Shown: positions 6,861 through 15,431, counted from the stretch's first letter. The stretch is 60,716 nucleotides of DNA from Hydrogenophaga sp. (GCF_025699295.1 NZ_JAILWB010000027.1:1-60716); one strand, 5' to 3'. The notes: generated by a model not told the origin, from the sequence alone. Translations and numbers: made by a program.

Positions 6861-9857
6861 TCAATGCCGGACCGTGGCGCGCGCGGCCGGCAGGGGCCGC
6901 ACGTCCACTGCACAGTACTTCAATTCGGCGATCTTGCCCACCGGGTCCAGGGCGGGGTTGGTCAGCAGGTTGGCCGCCGCCTCGGCATAGGCGAAGGGGA
7001 TGAAGGCGGTCTCGCGCGGCATGCCGTCGTCCAGCCGCACCGGCAACGCCACATCCCCCCGGCGCGAACGCACCTGTGCCTGCGCGCCCGCCACCAGGCC
7101 CAGACGCGCCGCCGTCTCGGGGTGCAGGCTCACCACGGGGCCAGGTTCGAGCGCGTCGAGCACGCCGCTGCGCCGCGTCATGCTGCCCGTGTGCCAGTGT
7201 TCCAACTGCCGGCCAGTGATCAGCACCAGCGGGAAGCCGGCATCGGGCTGCTCGTCCGGCGGCGTGAGCGCGGCACCCACCAGCGTGGCACGGCCGCTGG
7301 CGGTGGGAAAGCCATCGACGAACACCACCTCCTGTCCAGGCTCGTCCTCGCGGCCCACGGGGTAGGTCACCGCACCTTCGCGACGCAGGCGCGTCCACGG
7401 CAGGCCGGCGATGCTGGGCATGAGCGCGCGCATTTCCTCGAACACCGCGCCAATGCCCTCGCCCGCGTCGTCGCTGGCGGTGCCGTCCGCGGCGACGCCG
7501 TAGCGCCAGCCCAGGCCCAGGCGGCGCGCGAGCTGTTCGGTGATCCAGGCATCGGCGCGCGCCTCACCCGGTGCGGCAACGGCCTTGCGGCCGAGCTGCA
7601 CGCAGCGGTCGGTGTTGGTCACGCTGCCGGTCTTCTCGGGCCAGGCGGTGGCGGGCAGCACCACATCGGCCAGGCCCGCGGTCTCGGTCAGGAAGATGTC
7701 CTGCACCACCAGGTGGTCCAGGCCGGCGAGAGCTTCGCGCGCGTGGGTCGCGTCGGGGTCGCTCATGGCCGGGTTCTCGCCCTGGATCAGCATGGCCGTG
7801 ATCTCGCCGCGGTGCGCGGCGTCGATGATCTCCACCACCGTGAGGCCGGGCTCGCTGCCCAGCGTGCCGGCGGGCAGGCCCCACAGACGCTCGGCCTTCT
7901 CGCGCGCCGGTGCGTCGGCCACGCGCTGGTAGTCGGGCAGCACCATCGGGATCAGGCCCGCATCGCTCGCACCCTGCACGTTGTTCTGCCCGCGCAGCGG
8001 GTGCAGGCCGGTGCCGGGGCGCCCGATCTGCCCGGTAATGAGCGAGAGCGCGATCAGGCAGCGCGCGTTGTCGGTGCCGTGCGTGTGCTGGCTGATGCCC
8101 ATGCCCCAGAGGATCATGGCGTTCCTTGCCGTGGCGTAGGCGCGCGCGACCTCGCGCAGCGTGGCCGCGTCGATGCCGCAGACTGGCGCCATGGCCTCGG
8201 GCGAGAAATCGGCCAGGTGCGCCTGGAGTTGTGCGAACTCCAGCGTGTGGGCTTCGATGTAGGCCGGATCGGTCAGGCCTTCGAACACGATGGTGTGCAG
8301 CAGCGCGTTGAGCAGGGCCACGTCCGTGCCGGCCTTGAAGCCCAGGTGTTTCCAGCTGTGGCGCGCGAGTTCGGTGCGGCGCGGGTCGGCCAGCACCAGC
8401 CTCAGGCCGTTGTTGCGCACGGCGTTCTTGATCCAGGTCGCGCCCACCGGGTGGTTCTGCGCCGGGTTGGCGCCGATCAGCAGCACGAAGTCGGCGTGCT
8501 GCACGTCGCGCAGCGGGTTGGTGACCACGGCCGAGCCCAGGCCTTCCATGAGCGCGGCGACGCTGGATGCGTGGCACAGGCGCGTGCAGTGGTCGACGTT
8601 GTGCGTGGCGAACGCGGTGCGCACCAGCTTCTGAAACAGATAGGCCTCTTCGTTCGTGCCCTTGGCCGAGCCGAAACCCGCCACCGGGCTGCGGCGGCCG
8701 CGCTCGGCCGTGGCGGCGAGCGCGCGGCGAAAGCCCTCGGCGGCGGCGTCCAGCGCCTCGTCCCAGCTCGCCTCGCGGAAGCGTTCGCGCACCTGTTCGG
8801 GCGTGAGGCGCCGCAACTCGCCCTGCGGGTCTTTCGGCACGCCGGCGCGGCGGATCAGTGGGCGCGTGAGGCGCTCGGGGCTGTGCGCGTAGTCAAAGCC
8901 GAAACGCCCCTTGACGCAGAGCCGGCCGTCGTTGGCCGGGCCGGCCAGGCCTTCGACGTGTTCGATCTTTTCTTCCGTGACGTGGTAGGTGAGCTGGCAG
9001 CCCACGCCGCAGAAGGGACACACCGAATCCACCTGCCGCTGCGAGGGCTGGGCGTACGCACCGTTGGCCGGCGCGATGGCGCCGGTGGGGCAGGCTTGCA
9101 CGCATTCGCCGCAAGCCACGCAGGTGCTTTCTCCCAAGGGGTCGTTCTGGTCGAACACGATCTGCGCATGGCCGCCGCGAAACGCCAGTCCCAGCACGTC
9201 GTTGCCCTGGGTCTCGCGGCAGGCGCGGATGCAGCGCGTGCACTGGATGCAGGCGTCGAGATTGACGGTCATGGCCGGGTGGCTGGCGTCGCGGCCCCAC
9301 GGTGCGGGTTGAGCCACGCCCCGTTCGCCCTGAGCCTGTCGAAGGGTGTCCACGGGTGGTTCGCGCCGGGCTTCGACAGGCTCAGCCCGAACGGGGTTGG
9401 AGTACCGATGGTCCTGCGCTCGAAGGACTGGCTCAGGGGATACGGCGTATTGGGCGCGCGCGGGGAAGCGCCCTGTCTGCGCACCCGTGGCCTGCGTCCA
9501 GTGCGCCAGTTCGCTGTCGAACTTGAGCGCGGCGGTGTCCGGCGCGTCCGACAGCAGCAGCTCCAGCACGGTCTTCTGCGCGGCGGCCGCGCGCGGGTTG
9601 TCGCTGTGCACCACCATGCCCGGCGTGGGCGCGCGGCAGCACGAAGGCGCGAGCACGCGTTCGCCCTCGATCTCCACCACGCAGGCGCGGCAGTTGCCGG
9701 GGCTGCGCAGCCCGTCCTTGTGGCACAGGTGCGGGATGGCCACGCCCGCCCGCTGCGCCGCCTTGAGCAGGGTCTCGCCGGGTGCGGCCTCGACGGCGCG
9801 GCCATTGAGCGTGAAGGCGACCGGCGTCGCGTCCTTCGGCAGGTCGTTGCTCTTCAT
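6861..9857 (-). CDS. fdsA: NAD-dependent formate dehydrogenase, molybdenum/tungsten catalytic subunit
   Basis: This 998-residue cytoplasmic subunit oxidises formate to CO2 at a bis-pterin Mo/W centre. In order it has an N-terminal 2Fe-2S ferredoxin domain (C45, C56, C59, C73), two 4Fe-4S clusters (CIQCTRCIRAC near 200 and CVACGECVQAC near 243), the molybdopterin-domain cluster (CPFCGVGC...LCVKG), and the active-site loop DHCTRLCHASSV with cysteine, not selenocysteine. Its C-terminus is a molydop-binding domain. ATG 9857 overlaps the fdsB stop (ATGA), implying translational coupling. The same frame stays open upstream to 11132, but that part is antisense-type shadow inside fdsB. A palindromic repeat (9321-9394) encodes an in-frame linker insert at about residues 153-178. 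Confidence 0.95.
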   Translation of the reverse strand: MKSNDLPKDATPVAFTLNGRAVEAAPGETLLKAAQRAGVAIPHLCHKDGLRSPGNCRACVVEIEGERVLAPSCCRAPTPGMVVHSDNPRAAAAQKTVLELLLSDAPDTAALKFDSELAHWTQATGAQTGRFPARAQYAVSPEPVLRAQDHRYSNPVRAEPVEARREPPVDTLRQAQGERGVAQPAPWGRDASHPAMTVNLDACIQCTRCIRACRETQGNDVLGLAFRGGHAQIVFDQNDPLGESTCVACGECVQACPTGAIAPANGAYAQPSQRQVDSVCPFCGVGCQLTYHVTEEKIEHVEGLAGPANDGRLCVKGRFGFDYAHSPERLTRPLIRRAGVPKDPQGELRRLTPEQVRERFREASWDEALDAAAEGFRRALAATAERGRRSPVAGFGSAKGTNEEAYLFQKLVRTAFATHNVDHCTRLCHASSVAALMEGLGSAVVTNPLRDVQHADFVLLIGANPAQNHPVGATWIKNAVRNNGLRLVLADPRRTELARHSWKHLGFKAGTDVALLNALLHTIVFEGLTDPAYIEAHTLEFAQLQAHLADFSPEAMAPVCGIDAATLREVARAYATARNAMILWGMGISQHTHGTDNARCLIALSLITGQIGRPGTGLHPLRGQNNVQGASDAGLIPMVLPDYQRVADAPAREKAERLWGLPAGTLGSEPGLTVVEIIDAAHRGEITAMLIQGENPAMSDPDATHAREALAGLDHLVVQDIFLTETAGLADVVLPATAWPEKTGSVTNTDRCVQLGRKAVAAPGEARADAWITEQLARRLGLGWRYGVAADGTASDDAGEGIGAVFEEMRALMPSIAGLPWTRLRREGAVTYPVGREDEPGQEVVFVDGFPTASGRATLVGAALTPPDEQPDAGFPLVLITGRQLEHWHTGSMTRRSGVLDALEPGPVVSLHPETAARLGLVAGAQAQVRSRRGDVALPVRLDDGMPRETAFIPFAYAEAAANLLTNPALDPVGKIAELKYCAVDVRPLPAARATVRH
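9321..9394. repeat. Interspersed palindromic repeat carried in frame in fdsA
   Basis: Arms CCGTTCGCCCTGAGCCTGTC-GAAG and CTTCGACAGGCTCAGCCCGA-ACGG are near-perfect inverted copies about 26 bases apart. This TTCG(C/G)CCTGAGCCTGTCGAAG motif is a very widespread proteobacterial intergenic repeat. Here it is translated (RAEPVEARREPPVDTLRQAQGER) in the linker between the 2Fe-2S domain and the first 4Fe-4S domain. Confidence 0.85.
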
Positions 9858-11572
9858 GCGGACACCTCGTGGGGAAAGAAGCGCAACACGCTGTCCACCG
9901 GGTTGGGCGCGGCCTGGCCCAGGCCGCAGATGCTGGCGTCGCGCATCACCTGCGAGAGCTCGCCCAGCAACGGCACATTCCATACCGGCGCCTGCATCAG
10001 CTGCACCGCTTTCGTGGTGCCGGCGCGGCAGGGCGTGCACTGGCCGCAGGACTCGTGCTCGAAGAACTGCATGAGGTTGAGCGCGGCGCCGCGCGCGCTG
10101 TCGTGCTGGCCCAGCACCACCACCGCCATCGAGCCGACGAAGGCACCGTATTCGGCCAGGGTGTCGAAATCCAGCGGCACGTCGGCCAGCGACGCGGGCA
10201 GGATGCCGCCCGAGGCGCCCCCGGGCAACCAGGCGTGGAGCGTTTGGCCCTCGGCCATGCCCCCCGCGAAGTCGTCCACCAGCTCGCGCAGCGTGGTGCC
10301 CGCCGGTGCCAGGTACACACCGGGCTTCTTCACGCGGCCAGAAACCGAGAAGCGCCGCAGACCGCTGCGCCCGCGCCGGCCCTGGCCCGCCAGCCAGGCA
10401 CCGCCCTTGTCCAGCAGGGTGGGCACCCACCACAGGGTCTCGGGGTTGTGCGCCAGCGTGGGTCGGCCGAACACCCCGTTGAACGCGACGATGGGCGGCT
10501 TCAGACGCGGCAGCCCGCGTTTGCCCTCCACCGATTCGATCAGCGCCGACTCCTCGCCGCAGATGTAGGCCCCGGCGCCACGCCGCAGTTCGATGCGCGG
10601 TGGCACGTAGTCGGGGTGGCGCACGGTGAGGGCACGCAGCGTGGCCTGCAGCGCGGCCAGTTCCCGAGTGAGCAGACCGCGCAGGTCGTGGTATTCGTCG
10701 CGCAGATAGATCCAGACCCGCTCGACACCGACCACCTGCGCGGCGATCAGCAGGCCTTCGAGCATCTGCGGCGCACCGCCCTGTTCGCGGCTCAGCAGCT
10801 GCCCGTCCTTGAAGGTGCCGACCTCGCCTTCGTCGATGTTCACCACCATGTGTCGCGGACCGGGCTGCGCACGCACCGTCTCCCACTTGCGCCAGGCCGG
10901 AAAGCCCGCGCCGCCCAGGCCGCGCAGGTTTGAAGCCTTGAGTTCGGCCAGCACGTTGTCGGCCGAGAGCGCGCCCGAGAGCAAACGGCGCAGCTGCGGC
11001 AGGTCGGAGCGCTCGGGCATGGGCAAGGCACGCGGCCCGGTCTCGCCGTGCGCCAGCAGATCGTGCACCGCCGCCACGCTGGCCCTGGGCAACTGCCGCT
11101 GGCCCACGCAGGCTGCGGGCGCCACATGGCACTGGCCGATGCAGGGCGCGGCCTGCGCGCGCACCGAAGCGTCACCCGCCAGCGCGGTCTGCAGATTGGC
11201 GAGCAGCGCCTCGCCACCGGCCATGGCGCATGAGAGGCTGGTGCACACGCGCACCACGGTGGCGGGCAGCGGCGCCGCGTCGTCCACGATCTCGAAGTGG
11301 TGGTAGAAGCTCGCGACCTCGAACACCTCAACCTGGCTCAGGCGCAGACGCTCGGCCAGCGCGGCCAGGTGGCCATGTCGCAGCCCGCCCTCGGCGTCCT
11401 GCAGGCGGTGCAGGTGCTCGATCAGCAGGTCGGCGCGGGGGTCGAGGCCTGCGCACAGCGCGGCCACGCGCTCGCGTGCCGCGGGCTCCACCTGGCGACC
11501 CTTGGGCGTATGGCGCGGGCGGCCTCGGTTCGGGATGTCCAGCGGACGGATGGGAATCACGGTGGGGTTCAT
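9854..11572 (-). CDS. fdsB: NAD-dependent formate dehydrogenase, fused FdsG-FdsB (diaphorase) subunit
   Basis: At 572 residues this fuses a NuoE-like thioredoxin-fold 2Fe-2S domain (C110, C115, C144, C148 in CTSLSC...CIGQC) to a NuoF-like FMN/NAD domain. FMN/NAD motifs are LRGLGGAGFPAWRKW near 216-230, DEGEVGTFKDGQLL, and GAGAYICGEESALIES. The 4Fe-4S motif ESCGQCTPCRAGT lies near 505 with the fourth ligand in ASICGLG. It passes electrons from FdsA to NAD+. The architecture and length match the fused beta subunit of the Methylobacterium two-subunit formate dehydrogenase, rather than the separate FdsG and FdsB of Cupriavidus. No fdhD-like sulfurtransferase or fdsD is adjacent. The stop overlaps the fdsA start, and a divergent ModE-like regulator lies upstream. 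Confidence 0.93.
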   Translation of the reverse strand: MNPTVIPIRPLDIPNRGRPRHTPKGRQVEPAARERVAALCAGLDPRADLLIEHLHRLQDAEGGLRHGHLAALAERLRLSQVEVFEVASFYHHFEIVDDAAPLPATVVRVCTSLSCAMAGGEALLANLQTALAGDASVRAQAAPCIGQCHVAPAACVGQRQLPRASVAAVHDLLAHGETGPRALPMPERSDLPQLRRLLSGALSADNVLAELKASNLRGLGGAGFPAWRKWETVRAQPGPRHMVVNIDEGEVGTFKDGQLLSREQGGAPQMLEGLLIAAQVVGVERVWIYLRDEYHDLRGLLTRELAALQATLRALTVRHPDYVPPRIELRRGAGAYICGEESALIESVEGKRGLPRLKPPIVAFNGVFGRPTLAHNPETLWWVPTLLDKGGAWLAGQGRRGRSGLRRFSVSGRVKKPGVYLAPAGTTLRELVDDFAGGMAEGQTLHAWLPGGASGGILPASLADVPLDFDTLAEYGAFVGSMAVVVLGQHDSARGAALNLMQFFEHESCGQCTPCRAGTTKAVQLMQAPVWNVPLLGELSQVMRDASICGLGQAAPNPVDSVLRFFPHEVSA

Positions 11573-11589
11573 GGGGCGTTGGCCGGTCT

Positions 11590-11630
11590 AGGGCCTGTTC
11601 ACACTATTTTTCCAAGTGCGAACAGGCCCT
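11590..11630. repeat. Inverted repeat upstream of fdsB
   Basis: Perfect 11-base arms AGGGCCTGTTC and GAACAGGCCCT are separated by 19 bases, 18-58 bases upstream of the fdsB start and within the divergent region shared with the ModE-like gene. It could be an operator, a leader hairpin of the fds transcript, or a copy of a dispersed repeat. Confidence 0.7.
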
Positions 11631-11718
11631 GGTGGACCGCTCTGGTGGTTGCTTTTCAGCGTAGCACCGCAGCAGCGGCTTAATATGTTCCTCATTTCAT
11701 AAAGTCACACCCTCCGAC

Positions 11719-12798
11719 ATGCTGCGCATCACCCTGCAACCCCACTGGCGCATTGGCCAGGACGATGGCGACGGCGCGGCCGCGCTCGACGCCAACATCC
11801 TGCTCCATCTGCTGGCGGCGGTGCAGGGCTCGGGCAGCATCGCGCAGGCCGGGCGCGAGATCGGCCTGTCGTACCGCCACGCCTGGGGCTTGCTGCAGCA
11901 GGCCGAAGCGCTGTTCGGGCAGGCCCTGCTGGTGCGCGGGCGCGGCCGGGGGTCGGCGCTGACCGAGCTCGGCGAAAAGCTCATCTGGGCCGACACGCGC
12001 ATCGGTGCGCGCCTGCAGCCGCTGCTGGAGTCGCTGGCCTCGGAGCTCGAAGGCGAGCTCGGGCGCGTGCAGCGCCGCCAGCGCGCGGTGCCGCGCCTGC
12101 ACGCCAGCCACGGGTTTGCGGTGGCCGCGCTGCGCGAGCAGCTCGCGGCGCGCCAGGTGCCGGTGGAGCTGCGTTACCGCAGCAGCCTGGAGGCCGTGGC
12201 CGCGCTCGCGCAGGGCGACTGCGAACTGGCCGGCTTTCATGTGCCGCTGGGCGAGTTCGAGGCCGCCGCCGCGCAGCGCTACCTGCCCTGGCTCAAGCGC
12301 GATCAGCACCTGCTGGTGCACCTGGCGGTGCGCAGCCAGGGCCTGTTCGTCGCGCCCGGCAATCCGCTGGGCCTGCGTGGCCTGGGCGATCTGGCGCGGC
12401 CCGGGCTGCGCTTTGTCAACCGGCCCGAAGGTTCGGGTACGCGGGTGCTGACCGACTTGCTGCTGCGGCGCGAGGGCATTGCGCCGCGCGCCGTCGCCGG
12501 CTACGACAACACCGAACTGACCCACGCCGCCGTGGCCGCCTACGTGGCCAGCGGCATGGCCGACGCCGGCATCGGCGTGCAGACCGCGGCGCACCGCTTC
12601 GGGCTGCACTTCATTCCGCTGCTGAAGGAGCGCTACTTCTTCGCACTGCCGGCCGATGCACTGGACCGCGCCGAGCTGCGTCCGGTGCTGGGCGTGCTGC
12701 GCTCGCCGGCGTTTCGTGCGCGTGTGGCCGCGCTCAAGGGTTACGAGGCGGCGAACACAGGCCAGGTGCTGGCGTTGGGGGAGGCCTTTCCCGCTTGA
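11719..12798 (+). CDS. ModE-like winged-helix regulator with a C-terminal periplasmic-binding-protein-like domain
   Basis: The 359-residue protein begins with a ModE/LysR-type winged helix (residues about 22-90: LDANILLHLLAAVQGSGSIAQAGREIGLSYRHAWGLLQQAEALFGQALLVRGRGRGSALTELGEKLI). It continues with a PBP_like domain (about 120-330, including FVNRPEGSGTRVLTDLLL and AAYVASGMADAGIGVQTAA). Such proteins are known as molybdate- or cofactor-linked regulators and sensors. Being divergent from a Mo/W formate dehydrogenase, it is a good candidate regulator of fdsBA; the ligand (molybdate, tungstate or another small molecule) is inference. It overlaps no neighbour and ends 16 bases before the convergent isomerase gene. 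Confidence 0.85.
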   Translation: MLRITLQPHWRIGQDDGDGAAALDANILLHLLAAVQGSGSIAQAGREIGLSYRHAWGLLQQAEALFGQALLVRGRGRGSALTELGEKLIWADTRIGARLQPLLESLASELEGELGRVQRRQRAVPRLHASHGFAVAALREQLAARQVPVELRYRSSLEAVAALAQGDCELAGFHVPLGEFEAAAAQRYLPWLKRDQHLLVHLAVRSQGLFVAPGNPLGLRGLGDLARPGLRFVNRPEGSGTRVLTDLLLRREGIAPRAVAGYDNTELTHAAVAAYVASGMADAGIGVQTAAHRFGLHFIPLLKERYFFALPADALDRAELRPVLGVLRSPAFRARVAALKGYEAANTGQVLALGEAFPA

Positions 12799-12814
12799 GG
12801 CGCGCCCGTGCCCG

Positions 12815-13486
12815 TCAGCGCCGCTTCACGCCCTCGGGCGTGCCAGCCGCGGCCTCCCAGGCGCCGCCCTGGAACCAGGCATCGCCATCGAGGTAGGCAC
12901 GCAGCATGGGCAGCGCGTCGAAACCCCAGAACACGCGCTCGTCGACCACCATCGCCGGCACGCCGAACAGGCCGAGCGCGAGCGCCTCGTCCGTGTTGGC
13001 ACGCAGGCGCTGTTTCACCACGTCGCTGTCGGGCGCGTGCCAGGGTTTTTCGCGCTGCGCCATGTGGTCCTGCAGCCGCGCCTGCAGCGCAGCGAGCCGC
13101 GCAGGGTCGGCGGCGTCGAGACCACCGCGCCAGACATGGTGGAACAGCTGCTCGGTGACGTAGCGGTTGGTCTCGCCGGGCGCGCCGTCCATGGCGCAGG
13201 ACAGCCCCAGGCGCAGCAGCGGCAAGGGATTGAAGGGGTGCGCGGCCGGCAGATCGAGCGCCACGCCGTGGTGGTGCGCGAGCCAGGCGACCTGGCGGTA
13301 GGTCCAGTCGCGCTTGGCGGGAATTTCGGCCGGGCCGAGCTGGCCGTTGGCCTTGAGCAGCGCGGCGAACAGCACCGGCTTGTAGCGCACCGCGACGCTG
13401 TGGCCCATGAGGGCCTCGGGCAGGCGCTCGAAGGCGAGGTGCGCGTAGGGCGAGATCGGGTCGTAGAAAAAGGCGACGTCTTTCAT
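12815..13486 (-). CDS. 2-hydroxychromene-2-carboxylate isomerase-like DsbA-family protein
   Basis: This 223-residue DsbA-fold protein starts MKDVAFFYDPISPYAHLAFERLPEAL; the FYDPISPYAH motif in place of a CxxC, and the late cis-Pro segment LFGVPAMVVDERVFWGFDAL, are typical of the HCCA isomerase / kappa-GST family. That family acts in naphthalene-type aromatic degradation, but many members serve unknown glutathione-linked reactions and no aromatic ring-cleavage genes are adjacent here. ATG 13486 overlaps the stop of the upstream DUF1289 gene (ATGA), so the two are translationally coupled. Confidence 0.85.
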   Translation of the reverse strand: MKDVAFFYDPISPYAHLAFERLPEALMGHSVAVRYKPVLFAALLKANGQLGPAEIPAKRDWTYRQVAWLAHHHGVALDLPAAHPFNPLPLLRLGLSCAMDGAPGETNRYVTEQLFHHVWRGGLDAADPARLAALQARLQDHMAQREKPWHAPDSDVVKQRLRANTDEALALGLFGVPAMVVDERVFWGFDALPMLRAYLDGDAWFQGGAWEAAAGTPEGVKRR

Positions 13487-13722
13487 GGCGTTTCCTGCTC
13501 GCGCTGCTGGCGCAACTCCACCTGCTGCCACACCAGCAGCTTGTTGGCATCGCCCGACTGGCTCCAGAGGCGGATCTCGTCCAGCGTGCGGTAGCAGCCC
13601 CTGCACAGGCCACTGGTGGCGTCGATCTGGCAGACCGAGATGCAGGGCGACGGCACACCGGGCGCAAGGCCGCTGCGGCGGCGCGCGGCCTGCAGGGTGA
13701 CGGCGGGAGTGGGCAAGGTCAT
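13483..13722 (-). CDS. DUF1289 domain protein
   Basis: A 79-residue cysteine-motif protein: SPCISVCQIDATSGLCRGCYRTLDEIRLWSQ has the CxxxC...CxxC arrangement of DUF1289, a small probable metal- or Fe-S-binding family of unknown function widely found as a short protein in beta- and gamma-proteobacteria. The stop overlaps the start of the downstream isomerase gene by four bases. No more specific role can be given. Confidence 0.85.
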   Translation of the reverse strand: MTLPTPAVTLQAARRRSGLAPGVPSPCISVCQIDATSGLCRGCYRTLDEIRLWSQSGDANKLLVWQQVELRQQREQETP

Positions 13723-13817
13723 GGGTTCTTCAGGATTCGGTCATGTATCGGCGCAGGACGCCAAGGATACTGCGCGACGCCTGCCGGCCTGCGCCACTTC
13801 CAATCAAGGACCTCGCC

Positions 13818-15203
13818 ATGAAAACATCCGACGACCCCATCGCGCCCCACCCCAACCGCCGATCGCTCATCCTGCACCGCCACGCGCTGCTGAAAGACCC
13901 GGAGGTGGTGGATTTTCTGAACAACGCCGTCGAGTTCGTGTACGACACGCTGGCGGAAAAGTTCATCACCGCCAACGAGCCAGCCCTGCTGCTCGAGCTC
14001 ATCAGGGTCACCGAAAGCAGCGCCATGGTGCTGCTGGCGCGGGATGAAGACGACGACATGGTGCCCCTTCCCGACGGCCTGCTCGAATACCTGTTGCAAC
14101 ACATCGACCAGGCGGCCTCCGTCCGCCACCTCGTGGTGCACAACACCGTGCTGTCGTCGGCATGTTGCCAGCTGTTCCAGACCGCCCTGGTCCATCCGGC
14201 CTGCGCACTCACCAGCCTGATGTTCTCGAACTGCGCCTTCGCGGACGCCCATGTGCAGTTCCCGCTGCAGGCAGCGACCGTACGCACGTTCAGCTGGACC
14301 GACACCGGCATCGCTGGCGGTCTGCCACCGATGGACCAGATGCTGAGCGCCCTGGCCGGCTGGGTCCATCTGGAGAACCTGAGCCTGAGCACGCACCAGA
14401 ACGCGTTGAACTTCGCGGCGATCGCCCAGATGCTGCAGCACAACCCGAAGGTCACCACTCTGGCCGTGTACAGCGCCATCACGCCCGCGTTGCCAGGCGA
14501 TCCCGCGTACCAGGCGCATCACGACCCTGCCATGCTGCTGACCCCGCTCATGAACGACCAGCTTGCGCTGACGCAACTGACCCTTTTCGTGGGTAACGGG
14601 CAACACGGCCCCTTCAACACGTATTTCCTGCAGCACCTGAGCCGGTGCCTGATGGCCAACACCACACTGGAGCTGCTCAATGTCCCCGGTATCCAGATGT
14701 GCGCCAGGGCGGCTCTGGGCCCGTTGAGCGACAGCTTGAACGCCAACCACTCGCTGATCTCCCTGACGCCGCTGGCGCCGTTCGGCAACGAGGTGCCGCC
14801 ACCGGTGCGCAGAAACCGCCGCCAGCGTTACTGGTTCTCGCCAGACTTCGTGCTCGGCGCGGCAGAGGCCTTCCTGCAGCAGGTGGCAATGCCCCCGGAC
14901 CTGGGCACGCGGCTGGCGCTGCAGGTGGCGCCCACCCCGGCCGAGCGCGCCTACAGCGGCGCCATGATGGCGCTGCTCTGCAAGGCCACCCACCAGAGCG
15001 CGATCAAGCTGCGCAGCGCGGGTTTCCGGGAAGCGGCGCTGATCTACATCCGCACCAACGACCGGCCCCGCTGCCTCGAACTGCTCTCCGCACTGCTCCA
15101 GCACCCTCAGCTGGACTTGCTGCCCGCGGACAAACAAAAAGTCATTGCGCAGGCCCGACAGGGCAACCGGCTGAACTTCCTTCCACCCGGCTACGCGCAC
15201 TGA
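13818..15203 (+). CDS. Leucine-rich-repeat protein, ribonuclease-inhibitor-like (unknown function)
   Basis: The 461-residue product is not assignable to a named bacterial family. Residues about 85-320 contain at least six irregular LxxLxL repeats of the ribonuclease-inhibitor type (RHLVVHNTVL, TSLMFSNCAF, ENLSLSTHQNAL, TTLAVYSAI, TQLTLFVGNG, ELLNVPGIQ, ISLTPLAPFG), often followed by a helix such as AQMLQHNPK or SDSLNANHS. The last 130 residues look helical and contain TNDRPRCLELLSALL. There is no signal peptide or transmembrane segment. ATG 13818 has AAGGA 8-12 bases upstream. LRR proteins bind other proteins; a secreted-effector or protein-interaction role is possible but unsupported by neighbours. 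A decayed sequence related to the 16102-18006 gene follows its stop. Confidence 0.75.
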   Translation: MKTSDDPIAPHPNRRSLILHRHALLKDPEVVDFLNNAVEFVYDTLAEKFITANEPALLLELIRVTESSAMVLLARDEDDDMVPLPDGLLEYLLQHIDQAASVRHLVVHNTVLSSACCQLFQTALVHPACALTSLMFSNCAFADAHVQFPLQAATVRTFSWTDTGIAGGLPPMDQMLSALAGWVHLENLSLSTHQNALNFAAIAQMLQHNPKVTTLAVYSAITPALPGDPAYQAHHDPAMLLTPLMNDQLALTQLTLFVGNGQHGPFNTYFLQHLSRCLMANTTLELLNVPGIQMCARAALGPLSDSLNANHSLISLTPLAPFGNEVPPPVRRNRRQRYWFSPDFVLGAAEAFLQQVAMPPDLGTRLALQVAPTPAERAYSGAMMALLCKATHQSAIKLRSAGFREAALIYIRTNDRPRCLELLSALLQHPQLDLLPADKQKVIAQARQGNRLNFLPPGYAH

Positions 15204-15224
15204 ACACGTTCAAGGCCATGGCAC

Positions 15225-15395
15225 CGCCTCACAGGCAGCGGCCAGAGCGGCCACGCATTCGACGTGCCGGTGCATCTGTGGCGCCGGGACGGCGACAGCC
15301 AGGACCTTCCGGGCGGCTCTTTCCGGTCAGGAACACGAAGAGCTGGTTTGACCCCTGCACCACCTGCCGCGTGTTGCACGTGCAGATGACCCACC
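15225..15395 (+). pseudogene. Remnant of the C-terminus of a paralogue of the 16102-18006 gene
   Basis: Just after the LRR stop codon, in the same frame, the DNA reads LTGSGQSGHAFDVPVHLWRRDG, closely matching VTGSSQSQYAFDVSVHLWCRKPG at the end of the 634-residue protein. After a frame change it reads RNTKSWFDPCTTCRVLHVQ, matching the order of MNTRDWRDTRVPCAVLHVP. About 55 residues of the tail are recognisable, without a start and with at least one frameshift. I see no other gene in this 228-base gap. Confidence 0.65.
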
Positions 15396-15431
15396 AGGCC
15401 CGGCCCCCATCGCCCCCGACAGGCGCGGCGA

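Noticed and set aside
6864..10568. 1234-codon plus-strand open frame opposite formate dehydrogenase
   Set aside because: It mirrors fdsA/fdsB codons, has no motifs and ends inside fdsB; it is a GC-bias artefact.
9858..11132. Upstream extension of the fdsA frame to 11132
   Set aside because: The added 425 residues are Arg/Ala/Gly-rich nonsense overlapping fdsB; conservation begins at the ATG at 9857, which overlaps the fdsB stop.
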